A stretch of 64,000 nt of DNA from Liolophura sinensis (lineage: Eukaryota; Mollusca; Polyplacophora; Chitonida; Chitonidae): positions 31,089,630 through 31,153,629 of the forward strand of contig NC_088301.1 of the NCBI RefSeq assembly GCF_032854445.1, in the 5' to 3' direction. Below, one piece after another: positions 34,944 through 48,400 of the stretch. The stretch's first letter is position 1, and each line of letters opens with the position of its first letter. The position numbers and the translations under genes were made by a program. The notes below the pieces were generated by a model, which was not told the DNA's origin, ran no database searches, and saw only the letters and a program-made list of their open reading frames with translations.

Positions 34944-35822
34944 GGCCCCAATCAAATTGTCCTCCTGTAAGTGTGATTTGATGAACAAGATATTTCACAT
35001 CACCATGGACACACATGCCAAAGCTTGTACTATACATCCATATCTCTTTGAAATGATAACACACTGAATATAAAAATCAAAATTTCGCATGTATATGTAG
35101 ACAAAGATAAAAGTAAAAAGGTAACTTCAACACAAGTCATAAAGATAAAAGCACAACCATAATACCACAGGGGCACAACCGGCCAAAAATAAAATACAAG
35201 CATGTAAAATGTTTCCATAACCAAAAATAATCACTTACGATATGTGTTATTAATAAATATAATACATAGAAAAGATATACAAGAAAAGAAAAACAAACTG
35301 TGGGATAATGTGATCTAGTTTCCAGGTGCACATACACTCATGCATACTGGGGACACCAACACATCCTTGCATTTTCCAGGATGAATTCAAATCTTTAGCC
35401 TACTACATGTATTTGATTTTAACGGACACCACTCAAAGACAAACAGTACATATTATTGCCATATTATTAGTAAAACAAACATCAAACAAAAATAATGATT
35501 GGCTTAGTCCGAATTTGTGATGAATTATCTTCACAAAAACTTGATGCTCTATATATAGTAAGCTTGCTGTAACCATGGCAACAGCATGAATCTTGGTTTC
35601 TACTTAGAAAAAAGGAGATAATAAAAAGTTAACTAAAACATTTTATACACTTCTGTTTGATGTCGTCAATGAAAGAGGAAGCTTGAGAATTGCAAAAGCT
35701 ACTCAAAATACAAAGCAGCAAGGTGATAAAGCCCTGGGTGACTTTTTGTGATGATATTACACAACGCACTCTTGGGGGCTAGTGGACATGCCCCTCAGAG
35801 TGACACTGCACTGTCACCTATA

Positions 35823-36165
35823 GCTTCAGCAGGATACTGACCTCACCAGGAAATCAACCTCACCAGGACATTAACCTCACCAGGGCATTAGCCTCAATAA
35901 GACATCAACCTCACCAGGGCATCCGCTTTATCAAGACCACAGCCTCAGCAGGATATTAACCCCATCAGGGCATCAGCCTCAGCATGACTGTAACCTCACC
36001 AGAATATTAGCCTCAGCAGGGCAGTTACTTTACCAGCACTTAAGCCTCACCAGGACATTACAGTCAGCCGGACATCAGCCTCAGCAGGACTGTAAACCTT
36101 AAGGAAAACAGACTCTTGTACGAGGACTGTAACCTCAAGGAGGTCTACAACCTCACTAAGACAAT
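35823..36165 (-). repeat. About 20-bp degenerate repeat overlapping the PDZ gene stop codon
   Basis: Around 16 imperfect copies of aacctcaccaggacattag. The last copy at the right, acctcactaagacaat, contains the reverse-complemented stop (cta at 36156-36158). In the transcript the unit reads cctggtgaggtt, so the 3' UTR carries many ctg/gtgagg motifs that resemble 5' splice sites. Confidence 0.88.
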
Positions 36166-36429
36166 ACCATAAGAGTCACTGTACCGCTGGCCTGCTTCAA
36201 TATGCTAACAGCCTGCTCATGTGTCAAGCCTTCTAAACTCTCCCCATTCACAGCCATAATCTGGTCCCCTCGTTTCAGTGTCCCATCTTCTGCTGCTGCT
36301 CCTTTCGAAAACACGTTTTTCACATAGATTGGCAAATCTCCATGAGGACTTCCGTGGCCACCGACGATAGAAAATCCCAAACCATCAGCACCTCTATTCA
36401 GGATTATAGTCTTGCACTGGAGCTCAGAC
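36156..36429 (-). CDS. MPDZ: MPDZ-like terminal exon, PDZ13
   Basis: 274 nt, acceptor tactctcag. It encodes the whole of the last [23 protein letters not shown], then [20 protein letters not shown] and the C-terminus VTLMVLS. Stop TAG at 36156-36158. Confidence 0.98.
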
Positions 36430-39400
36430 CTGAGAGTAAAGAAAGAAATAATGCAGATAAGATAATGTGGAATTCAAGGTACATCTTGTACATTGTGCAT
36501 TAAGCCTACATCGATTCCCAGGATTAAGGGAGCATTCTAGGTCATTCTATGACGGTGCAGAACACTAGCTTGACAGCCTTGGTGTGAACACGACAGACAG
36601 ACTCAGTCATTTCTGTACATTCTAAATTTGGAAACTTGATCAGCGCCAAATGGATGAGCTTCCCCCAAAGTTCATTACATTCTACAGGTCATCAGTGAGA
36701 ATGAGAAGAAATATGCCTGACTTACGAGTCCTCCTGAAAGTCATTAGATGTGGCGACATCATAAGATGGTTTATTGCCTGCATCTATACTAGCTGGTTTG
36801 CTTGAGTGACCACTAACACTCACTGTGGTCTCCTCACCTGTTTAGAAGAAAGAAATAAAAATTTAATCTGTCTGTAACAACAGTGCTAGGGTCCAGTGCT
36901 TAATACCGTCTCTAAATGTTACTTTGCTTGTCCTAAATTGTTGAACAATCCATTTATTTAGTCTACTGTGTCTGTCTTTAAACAGCAGCAAAAAGGTACC
37001 ACACAGAGCTAGACCCCAGCATTCAATCTCGTTTTTGGGCCAAAAGAATACAATGTTAACAAGCCTTAAATGAAAGGTAAACTCTGAAACAATGTTGACT
37101 GAAAAAAAATCAGAAGGTTTAAGGTTTCTGTTGATGGCATTCATGATTTTTTTGTGATTTTTAAGCGAGTGATAGTGCACTACACATAGCATGTCTATAA
37201 ATACAAATACTTAAGCGCCACCCTGTTCATTTATTTTAGCTCTTCGGTGTCTGAAGGCAATATTGTACAGCCTTCAACAGATTTCCATAGTCACCTTGCT
37301 CTCTGTTTACTGCCACATGTTCACTACAAGAGGGAGGATGTCTAACTTCCGTGCAAACCCATATCAATCAGTGACATCAGGTAATTTTCATGAAATATTA
37401 TTTAGTTTTAAGTTGTGAAACTTCCAACATGCATTCATAGATTTTTTTCCTGTGTGTGCAGCAACTGATAGCTATTACAAACAGCTAATCATGTTAATAT
37501 TTTCCCATTTTAATTTCAGCCCATTCCAGCCCAAGTTGCATTTCACAAAGCAGCCCTATTATAGCTACATTCTGCTCACTGTGATGCTACATTATGTACA
37601 TCCTGTCAGAAGAAACCAGCTATACTTTACCGTGGGTTACCCGCATCTTTATTGGTCCAGCAGCATTCTTTAAACAAGCAACTGCCTGATCCAACGTCAT
37701 GTTTTCTGTTGACTCTCCATTTATACTTAAAATATGATCTCCAACCTACAAAAAGGGAAGGTTTTAGTCAAAACTGTTAAAAACAACAAGAAACAGGACT
37801 TGTGGCATTATAATTACAAAATTTGACCCCACACAACCATGAAAAAAAAAAAAAACTACAGGAAGCTTCACAATACAATCTGAAACCAATAGAAGATATA
37901 TCTGAAAGTCAGGAGGTTTGCTCAGTACCTTGTTATGGACAGTGTTTTTACTTAGGGCAATCTAATTTGCACATACTTTTCAACAAGCTTTTGTTCGTTT
38001 CATTTTCCGCTTTTAAACTTAGATACACAATATTTATCAAGTTTATACGTGGAGGAAACCAGAGTAAACCACCAGCCTTGGCGGGAATATGGCAAACGTT
38101 CATGTATAGTGGCAGTCAAATTAGCACGAGTTAGACTTGAACCAGGTTAGACAGGGTTCAATCATTTGTGGCAAGATCAATAATTCAGACAAATTCACCA
38201 AAACGCCACGCAAGATGCATTCTGTAATTAATATAATATATATGCATCAGGATCACAAATAATTAATATAACACAAATATTAAATTACAAATATCATTCA
38301 GAGAATCTATCCCATGTTAAAGATACATCACTAATGCACAAATCCAGCTGGTTTTCAAACTTGATCCGAGGTTAAACAAAAACTTTGTGAGCAAAGTTTT
38401 ACCAAAACTACATCGAGCAATTATTGCAGGGTAACCTACACTAAAATTAAAATTATGCTCGTCAGGATCCGTTTGCAATAAGCCGCTTAGCCCAATAACA
38501 GGTCTATGTTAAGCAGTTCAGTAGATATGGAGTTAGCATGAAAACTCAACATACAAGTCTCAACAGTCTGCTGTTGGCATCCATTTTCAATAGAAGGCTG
38601 AGCCAGTGGTAAGTACATCAGCTAATAGCTCTATATAAAGGGAAGTGGTTCTGTAGATTTAGAGCATAAATGCCAAATAGTTTGTGGACAGAGTCAATAA
38701 TGATGGACATACACAGAAAAATATTAGCCAATCAAACATGTAAACAAAGACTCAACACTTATGCTTAATACATAATTTTTGTGGTTTGCCATTAAATCTC
38801 CATATAGCTGGTGATGTACTGTACCTTCAGTTTTTGTGAGCGATTAGCAGGTCCAGTGGGGTTAAGATTGGCCACCATAATAGGTACATCTCCCAGGGGG
38901 CTACCCACACCACCGGCTATACTCAACCCCAGCGAGCCAGACTCATCCCGATTCAGCTGGACAACCCGCACTGTATTCCCATGGACAAGTTTGTCTTCAC
39001 CTTGCATGGACAGACAGATTAGTTCTTGGATAAAAATACTGATACGAAAGTACATCACATTCGCATTGTGGTGTCTGTGATGTCAACCCATTGCTTTTCA
39101 GATGTCATACATATATGCTACATTCACTGTTCTTATTTCCACACAACTTTTCTTTTCAGTTTTTTGTATAAAAAAAACACGGCCAGAACTGTTTAATTAT
39201 AAATTTTGTTTTCTAGTAACCATACATTATTCTGTTTTAATATATCCTGTCATGTAACCTAAGCAATATTAATGCATGCAATCATGGACAGAAATACCTG
39301 TTGCTCTCTTGTCAATAATATTCGTTTCTGTAAAACTAAATATAAATATATAGAAGCAGCTAATTTATGTAAAGTGTATTTATCCTGATAAAACCTTTAA

Positions 39401-42400
39401 AGTGCAGAAATGTCTAATACCATCCAAACCACACTGCTAACTCAAACAAACTAATCACGTTGAGTTGTCTACCTTTAGCAGCTTTCCCTCGCAGTTTGTT
39501 GCTCACATTGGAATCAGATTTACGGAGACCTGTTCCCGTACCAGAATTTCTTCTTGATGAGGCTCTTGAGCCAGCTTTTAACCTCCCCACTGTTAATGAC
39601 ACTTTGCCCATTATTGTCTGAAGACAAAAAAGTTGATGCACATTTAGATTCAGATGGTAAAGAGTGAAAGCATGTATAGATAGCATTAGCCAAATGTACT
39701 GCAGTAAATGACCGAAAATTTCGCCCAAGATTCCAAATTGCTTGATTCTGAGAGTTCTGTTAATCTTAAAAAGAAATCACTTGTTTGGAGTGAGTGAGTG
39801 AGTGAGTGAGTGCTTGGGGTTTAACATCATACTTAACAATTTTTCAGTCATATGACAAAGGAATCCTTAGAGTGCATGTATGTGTAATGTTCCTCCTTGA
39901 TGCAGGACGGATTTCCACCGCTCTTTTATCTAGTGCTGCTTCACTGAGGCGCCTTACTGAAGGCAAGTAAGCCGCTCCGCCCAAGCCATTATACCGTTAG
40001 GGGTCACCCAGTAGTTGCCCTATCCCCTTCATGCTGAACACCACAATTTGTTTGGAAGATGGGATGATATCCCACTCCAAAAATGTACCTCTCAAAACAA
40101 AGAAGTAATATTCTGACATTTATTCTACATTTACTGCAAATTCTGACCCTGATATTTATTTATTAAATGTAGATTTTGAGGCACAAAAAACTAAAAAAGG
40201 CCATTATGTAGAGTCCACTTACAAAGAGAGTTAAAACCTTTAAATAGAAGAATATATTGCCAAAATCAGGGGCAAGAAACATGAATTAAACAACAAATGG
40301 AGTAGTAGCTATAATGTATTTAAAGAATAAACAAAGGTATAAAAATGCGAGAGGAGGTCAGAGCGAAAGTGTGGCTGCACACAAATGTTAGTCTTCTGAT
40401 TAGTGAAAAGAAAAAAAAAAGAAAAAATACATTTTTTTTCATGTAATCATGAACAAGTTAATAAGTTTTGTCAAGGGTGGAAATAAGATAAGATTAAGGA
40501 CTCACCTTGAGCATGGCAGCTGCATAGTCTTGTGTGGCACTGCGGAAGTCATTGCCATTCACAGCCAGTATCTGATCTCCCTGCACCAGTCGCCCGTCAG
40601 CCTCTGCAGCACCACCTTTCACCTGGCCAAAACAACACCTTCAGTCTTTAAATTCAACCGACTAAGTGAAGTATCCAAATTTCCACAGTTCAGACCATCA
40701 ACCCGTAAAACAATATCAAAGTCCAATTCTGCAGTTTCATTAGTAAATTTACAGCACTGCAATCTTTTAAGACATTATACATATATTAAATATGTAATAT
40801 ACGTAAATTTCTGACCAATGACAGAAAATATAATTAAAGTTAAGGGGTAATTATGAGACATTAAAGTTTGCACCAAAAAATGAAACTTTAAAAAAACAAA
40901 AAAAAACAAAAATCATCACAGGAAATGACAATTTTAAATATCAACAAAGCCTGACATGCTATGTATCCACTCACCACATCTGATATGTACACTCCTACGT
41001 CATTCCTCTTTCCAACAATACTGATTCCAAGCCCTTTGCCAGGCTTTTTCACTAATTCCACGGTGAAAATATCATATAAGTCCTCTTCCTTCAACTGGTT
41101 ATCATCCCGAAACACAACCATTTGAATCTTAGCAGGTGTTTGTCTTAAAACCTGGATGGCTCGATCATGTGAGGCTTCACGTAAGTCTTCATAATTCACC
41201 TGTAGCAGTTAAAATCCACACAAAACTTACACATAAAGGGAAATAACTCTTCTTTGTGATACCAATACATTTTACATATTATGTTATATATTCACGGTTT
41301 TTACACTGCCATCAACAAACCTTATCAAAATGGGGCTGACCAACCCTGACAGAAGAAGTCACCAGTAAAAACACATCTGAATCTGTGACAGGTGTGCATC
41401 TATACTATGGATGTTCTTCAGTCCTTGTTAGTGACTGTATTAGTGATAGCATGAGCAGATTTTGTTATCCGGACCCTAAAGTTAGCAATCAGTCTAAAGA
41501 AGTTGTTTACCTCCAGGATTTGGTCCCCAGGTTTAAGGCGGTTATCTCTTGCCGCAGCACCATCAGCATAAACTTCATGAACGATTATAGTTCCCTGTCA
41601 CAAAAACAGTACAAGGAATGAGTAACAATAAATAGGGAAATATGAGTAACAGCAATGAGTACTATACTAAGTAATACTGTAATAATGAAGCCCCTGCAGA
41701 GAATGCTGATAACAGTACTGTACTAAAGGCCACACCAATTTTATTTTGTTGTTTACAGGTGAGCCAACATGAAAAAAGGTAAAAAATGGAATAAAAATAA
41801 AACTGAAAATCCACCTTCATAGTTAATCTGATTCGGATGTTTATGATTTTCCTGATGTTCAAGGCTTTCTGAGATATGTCTTGAACGGGGAAAAATGCTG
41901 AGTATACATTTTCCACAACTTAGAAGATTTTCAAGTTTTATTTTTATACCTTCCTCCGACATTGACAAAATATCTATCCTGCCCATTAAACATGTTAAAA
42001 TTTATGAGGCCTAAGAAAAGCGCATAATGTATTTCTTATTTATTTGATTTATGTTAAGTGCTGTATTCACTTAATTTCACCTATACGTGTACCACCCATC
42101 CTTGCGACCTATCCCACATGTAAACTACACCATATTAGTGGAAAGTAAGCGATCTGTAATGAATGCTAAACTATACAAATGGCAACAGGAGCACCTGGGC
42201 AATCAACAAATTCCCTGTAATGGCCATTAGGTGGGTTTCAATCTGTATCTTTTATCGAAAACAAAGCGATACTGCACTATTCAAACTTTGGACACAATAT
42301 TTACAAACAGTTACGCTGGCTGAACAGTCTAGTTTGCCTCAGTCGTCAATAATAAATTGTTTATTTATCTTGAAATTTTCAAAAAAGCAACATGTGATCT

Positions 42401-45400
42401 TGTAATCATACTGTAAATATTACACTCACCAGCAATGTATCAGCACCTCCAACAATACTCAATCCCAGCCCAGAGGTGCCCTTCTCTATCTCTATCTGAA
42501 CTTCTCGGCCTGGCTCTATAGTACAGGTTTTTGGATCAGGGGGAGGCAACTGTGTTGTGCTTGCAGACTCAACTGGGTCTGTAGTAGACTCCCCTTTGTG
42601 TACAAATGTATACAAATTAATCGCAAGTATAACCAGAAAAATGGTTTCTTTGATCACAAAACCTTCTACAAACAAAAAATGTGACATCTGTGTTTTCCTG
42701 TTATTACTTTTGATAACAAGAACAAAATCCAAGATTATGTGCATGAAACTGTATATCTGACTTAAAAATGTCCCACAATTAACCTGGGCAAAGACTGCAA
42801 ACCACAGCTTTGATAAGAACCACAGCCTTCTGTCATGTACTTGACAAGTCTTCTGAATTACAGCTACAGCTGAACTAGAATCAGATCTGGAGCCTAATTG
42901 GATGGGATCTCCTTGATTTAGAGAGGTTGAGGACAGACAAATGTAAGAGAGGCCGACAAAATAGGACGGCAAGACTTACCTGGAACAGCGTTAAATTTGA
43001 TGACACCTTGGGGTGGAGTGGACGTTTCAGGTAAGGCATGCCCGTTATCAAGCACTTTTAGTTTTACTGTTCCATGGGTTCGCCGCAATGCTTCAATTGC
43101 CTACAAGAAAACCCAGGAAAAATGACAATGTTGGTAAGTTTAAATGCTGAAAAAGTACATCAACAACTGAGGATTGCTCAACCTCAAGAATTTGGGTTAA
43201 GCTCATCTTACTGAAGTTTCATCAATGAACTGCCATGATTTGGTTTAAACTCACCTCATCAGAATGAACATCAACAGGTGAGGTTTCAAGATTTCGCTTA
43301 AGCTCACCTTATCATAATTGACATCAACAAAATGATGTTTCCTCAACCTCCAGGATTTGGTCAAGCTCGCCCAATCATAATTAATATCAACAAATCAGGT
43401 TTCCTCAACCTCCAGGATTTGGTCAAGCTCACCCAATCATAATTAACATCAACAAATCAGGTTTCCTCAACCTCCAGGATTTCGTTCAAGCTCACCCAAT
43501 CATAATTAATATCAACAAATGAGGTTTCCCCAACCTCCAGGATTTGGTCAAGCTCACCCAATCATAATTAACATCAACAAATGAGGTTTCCTCAACCTCC
43601 AGGATTTGGTCAAACTCACCCAATCATAATTAATATCAACAAATGAGGCTTCATAAACTTCCAGGATTTAGGTCAAGCTCACCTAATCATAATGAACATT
43701 AACACATGAGGTTTCATCAACCTCCAAGATTTGGCCAAGCTCACCTTATCATAATGAACATTAACACGTGAGGTTTCATCAACCTCCAGGATTTAGTTTA
43801 AGCTCACCTTATCATAATGAACATCAATCAGTGAAGTTTCATCAACCTCCAGGATTTGGTTTCCCACTTTCAGTGTCCCTTCCTGCAACATGGATAAATG
43901 CTCCATAAATAACATGTGCATACTAAGCAGGAAATCAAAACAAATACACATTTGGTTAAACAAGTACTATGGGATTACAAACAAGGCATTCAGAGAACAC
44001 TGGTGGCTGTTTTTAAAGATGTGATACATTCAAATATTGACCTCCAACCTCTCCCCCGCCCCCCTATAAAAAAAAAAAAAAAAAACCCATAGAATGACAC
44101 TGTCATACACAGATATTATCCTCTAAAGAAACAGTGCTATGATCTTGCCAATAGATAAACAAGAATGACCACAATTATACTGTCACACCTTATACACAAG
44201 GGTTGTAGAACAATGACTTCATATGTTATGGAGTTATAAATCAGTGTGGAGGTAAAAAGACACTGTGGGTGATTTCGTGGAAAATTTTACCACAGAGGTT
44301 TTTGGTATACAAATTGCAAACTGCAACTGGCAATCCACGTACTATGGGTGGCAACTGCAACCCTGTGAATAGCTGAGCAAAATGTTGGGCTTTGAGGTAA
44401 AAGGTTTCCCTTGGTCTTTGATATGCAAATGGATACCGATGATCTGTGTACTATTCGTGGCCACTGCATACCTATGATTGGCCAAAAACTTCAACCAAAC
44501 TGGGCACAGACAGCACCTGATCCACTTCTCACAATATCCCTCCTTACTTCGTAAGGCAAACTAATAAATGCTAAACAATAATTACCTCTGCTGCAACACC
44601 TCCAGGTGTAACATTTTTCACAAATATTCCCAGCTTCCCTTCATCCATGGCTTCGCAAATGGCAAATCCTAACCCTGTTGTACCCTGAATATGAACAAAA
44701 TATGAGTACGTCCATGTATCTGAACCATATTTGTGTATTTCACTCTCTAACTTGAAATCAAAGCTCATAATACTTCCAGACTACATCTATGAACATTCAA
44801 ATCACTGACTTGGTCTTTTCAATATCCACATAACTATTTTTTTCACTCCCCCGGGGTCAGTTATTAGAAAGTGTATTAAAGGATACATGAAAACGAATTA
44901 TAAAACAAAGAATTTTTGTTAAAAAAAAATTCCTTCTGGAGGTATTTTTATACCAGTTAATTACCCGTCTATATTATGCATATTTTCCGTCAACCGTCAG
45001 ACTTTTTCAGAAATTACGTCACAGTTGATCTTACACATGGTGAACACCCCACAAGTACCCCGAGCCTGGTGAACCATGACGCTACAGTGTGGGCAAGGTG
45101 ACCTGTACACAGACACTATATGGCTTCTTCGGGTCAAGTTAGCACCCTCTTTCTGCCCCTACACCATCCCCAATTTGGTCTGTTCCCACACCTCTGCCCC
45201 TATTCAGATGGACCTGTTCGGTCTGTCCCCCACAGAGTTCTTTTTAAACAGGGGTTATCACTAATATCACCAATGCAAGCTACTTAATTTCGGGACTGAC
45301 CGCTGGGGCCTTAAGACAACTGTACTTTGAAGCCATTTTTACCCCCCAAAGTGAAAGTTGCAAAATTTGTCTGTACTGTTATATGATATTACTTTGTTTT

Positions 45401-48400
45401 TGGGCCAAGCACAAAATTGAAGACTTGACTTTAAGTTAAATCTGGTATTAAGTCTTTCAACAATCAGGCCCTAGGCTTTACGCACTCATAATGACATGAA
45501 CTGCAACTGAAATGTTCATGACAGCAGTGTACTATGCAGTCTTTACAATTTCATACCATTTCATATCATTTCTAACCTTTATTAACGAACTGAACATTTT
45601 GGTCTCTATTATTAGTTCACAATACTCTAATTACTACAAACGACCCAAAACATGCCAAATTTGTACACTTTGCCGGCTTCTGAGAGTTCTTGCAATCTTA
45701 GATGTGTTTTGGGGCTTGTTGGTAGGATGATACAAGTTTCAGCACAAATAGTAATCTTTGATGACATCTATCTGCCTCCCAAAATACTCTTTTTTGGGCA
45801 GCATTTCATGTCATTTACATTACCTTATTTATCTACATTTAAAAAGTTTCTTGACCAATCTTTGTACACTCTTCTGAAGAGTGTACCATTTGCATGACAA
45901 AAGTCAAGTTTATGGGTGGGGAAAACAGAGGAAAGTTCCAAGAAAACAACTTCATTTTGACAAGTATTTGACAAATTCCCAGCCGTTTCAAAATGCCTTG
46001 TGTTTTGCCATATCTTGAAACTATCTTTTCTGTTGTTCTCCATATGACTATATTAAATTTACGTCTTTGTCTCTTTAAACCAGAAAAGGTTGAAGGATTG
46101 GTGTATTTATATACCTTTTCCAGATATACAGTCTTGATGTTTGCAGCAGCCTTTTTGTGGTCATCAGTTACTGGAGGGACCAGGGGTGCTGGTACGCTGC
46201 TCTCTGGTGCCGAGCCCTACAACACACATTCACATATGCTGTACATGTATCAATCAAAAAATGAACTCCACACAGAAGATTGTGGGCTATTTGCTTCAAG
46301 TCTTTTAGTCTTGCATTCATTTAAATATTTGATTGGTGTTTTACACGATACTCAAGGTGGTGAGAGGAAGCCAAAAGTTAGTCCACCTTGTAAAACTATC
46401 ACTGAAGATGTTTTTATTTTTTTCCACTTAAACATTTATCATTATTTCTAGCAAAATAATAGTTTTTGAGAAAAGTCTTGGCAATCTAAGTTAAGCAATA
46501 ATTAACTGTCTCTTAAAAAATTGCATTAAAACCTAGACGTACCTGAGTGGGCAAAACTGCCACTAATTTCAGAGGTTTAACTGCCATATGTTCCAGGAAA
46601 TCCTCCCGTCTAAAAGAGAAAACGACAAAAATGTCAGCATGAATACTCTTTCTGATCCAAGTGTTCAATTTTCTGTTTAAAGTTGTATTATGGATACTGT
46701 CAACAAAATATCTGACTTTCAGAAACCAAACACGCCTATGTTTATTTCTTTATCTGAGTGGTGTTTTACGTCGCACTGTAGAATATTTCACTTATACGAC
46801 AGACAGCCAGCATTGTGATGGGAGGAAACCGCGCAGAGTGCAAGGGAACATACCTTTGTGTTCTTTACAAAACCACATACTAATAAATACTATGACACAT
46901 TGCACTTCATCACAAAAGAACAACAAAGTGCATACTGTACAAATGTGAAAATACTTTACCTTAGCAGAACGATCTTGACAGTTGGTGTTGTAAGGCTCTT
47001 GATGATGGCAGAAGCGTTAAGGTGGCTCCTGCCATGAAGCACCTGACCATTTACCTGTGACAGGGGAAAATACAGCAGACAATTACTACCACGTTGACAA
47101 ACACATTTATTGCTTTTTCAAGATGTCATAAACAGTGTTTTACAGACTGTAAGGCATAAATTACATGTTCTGACAGATGCAGAATGCAAAGGTTCATGTG
47201 GCTCATAAGAATCTGTAAAATTCCAAATCAACGGAGGCAAAAGACCTTCATTTTTTATATAATACATGACTAATATCAGAAGAAGAATTAAACTTCAAAA
47301 TTTTTTCCCAACTGTCTGCCATTTAAAGAATCAAAAACTTTCTTTGGTCCTGTCATTTTTGTAACTGGTATGGGACTACAGCATGTGAGGAAAATACAAT
47401 ACCTGATTGGCTAAAATTACTGCAAAGGTCTATGTAGATTTTCATCAGGCCAGTGTATGTATGGGGACGAATGGCATGAGCAAACTGAATGAATCAACGG
47501 ACAGAATTTCTGGAGAAGCCAATAAATCAATCTATGAACTCAAGGCCAACAAATCTGATGAAGACTAAAAGTGCTGCAGACTTATCCCAGGTATATCTAC
47601 CTCGAGTAGTTCATCACCGACTTGGACCCGTCCATCTCTGGCTGCTATGCTCTCGGGCTGGATGCCAGCCACAAACACGCTCATCGTGCTGCGGTCTTTA
47701 TTGCCGGCCAGACTGATGCCTAGGCCTCCACTACTGCGCGGCAGCTCCACCACATGTAACACACCATTCAACTCTCCATACTTCTCCTGCAACGACTCTG
47801 AAAGATGGAAAAACAACCATTTCAACACTGCTGATTTGAAAACCCTTTAGTCCCTGGGCCTGATCTGATATATATACACACACACACGTGGTGTTACTCT
47901 GAAAGACGAAAGCTTCATTTTGACTCAATATTTCAGCATTTTATTTTGCCATCATCACTCAGGAGTATATTGGGTCAAAACGAAGCTTCTGTTTTTCAAA
48001 AGAACAATACTTGCATATTAAGTCAAACTTAGCATTGGTTCTACAGGTTTTAGACACCACCCTTACCCTTATTTGTTGACTGTTCACACATCACCTAATT
48101 AAACGTTTTGAAAAAGGATTCGGAAAACTAGTTTGTGATGGACTGAACCAACATGAATAGTTCCCCTCTGGTACCAGTCTAGAGGACTAAAACACTTTAC
48201 AATTCACCTTTAACATGTTCATGGAAATCTTCTGGGGTTAAACCAGTGGTTTTAGCCATATTATAGATGTGAGGCAATAGGCTTCAATGTGGCACTCCAT
48301 CCGCATGCCCTAGCTGTATTGTTTACCACATATATCAACATTTTCTATTCTACACATATTGAGATCACTACTTTTGATGCAGACGTGGTAATGAGGTCTG

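Larger units (their letters stand above)
30854..36155. other. Convergent intergenic region, 3' UTR of the PDZ gene at its right end
   Basis: AT-rich DNA between two genes that end toward each other. Minus-strand AATAAA candidates (plus tttatt) occur near 33019, 32195 and 31075. Contents seen: degenerate gaaaataggtcac repeats (31990-32200), a SINE fragment, a small inverted-repeat element (34811-34943) and the 3' UTR array at 35823-36165. Confidence 0.55.

Noticed and set aside
42406-42972. 188-codon minus-strand frame as a single exon
   Set aside because: Only 42430-42593 is exonic; phase matching with both neighbours fixes its ends and the rest is intron.
45993-46451. 152-codon plus-strand frame
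   Set aside because: It covers the reverse strand of a supported PDZ8-9 linker exon and has no independent support.
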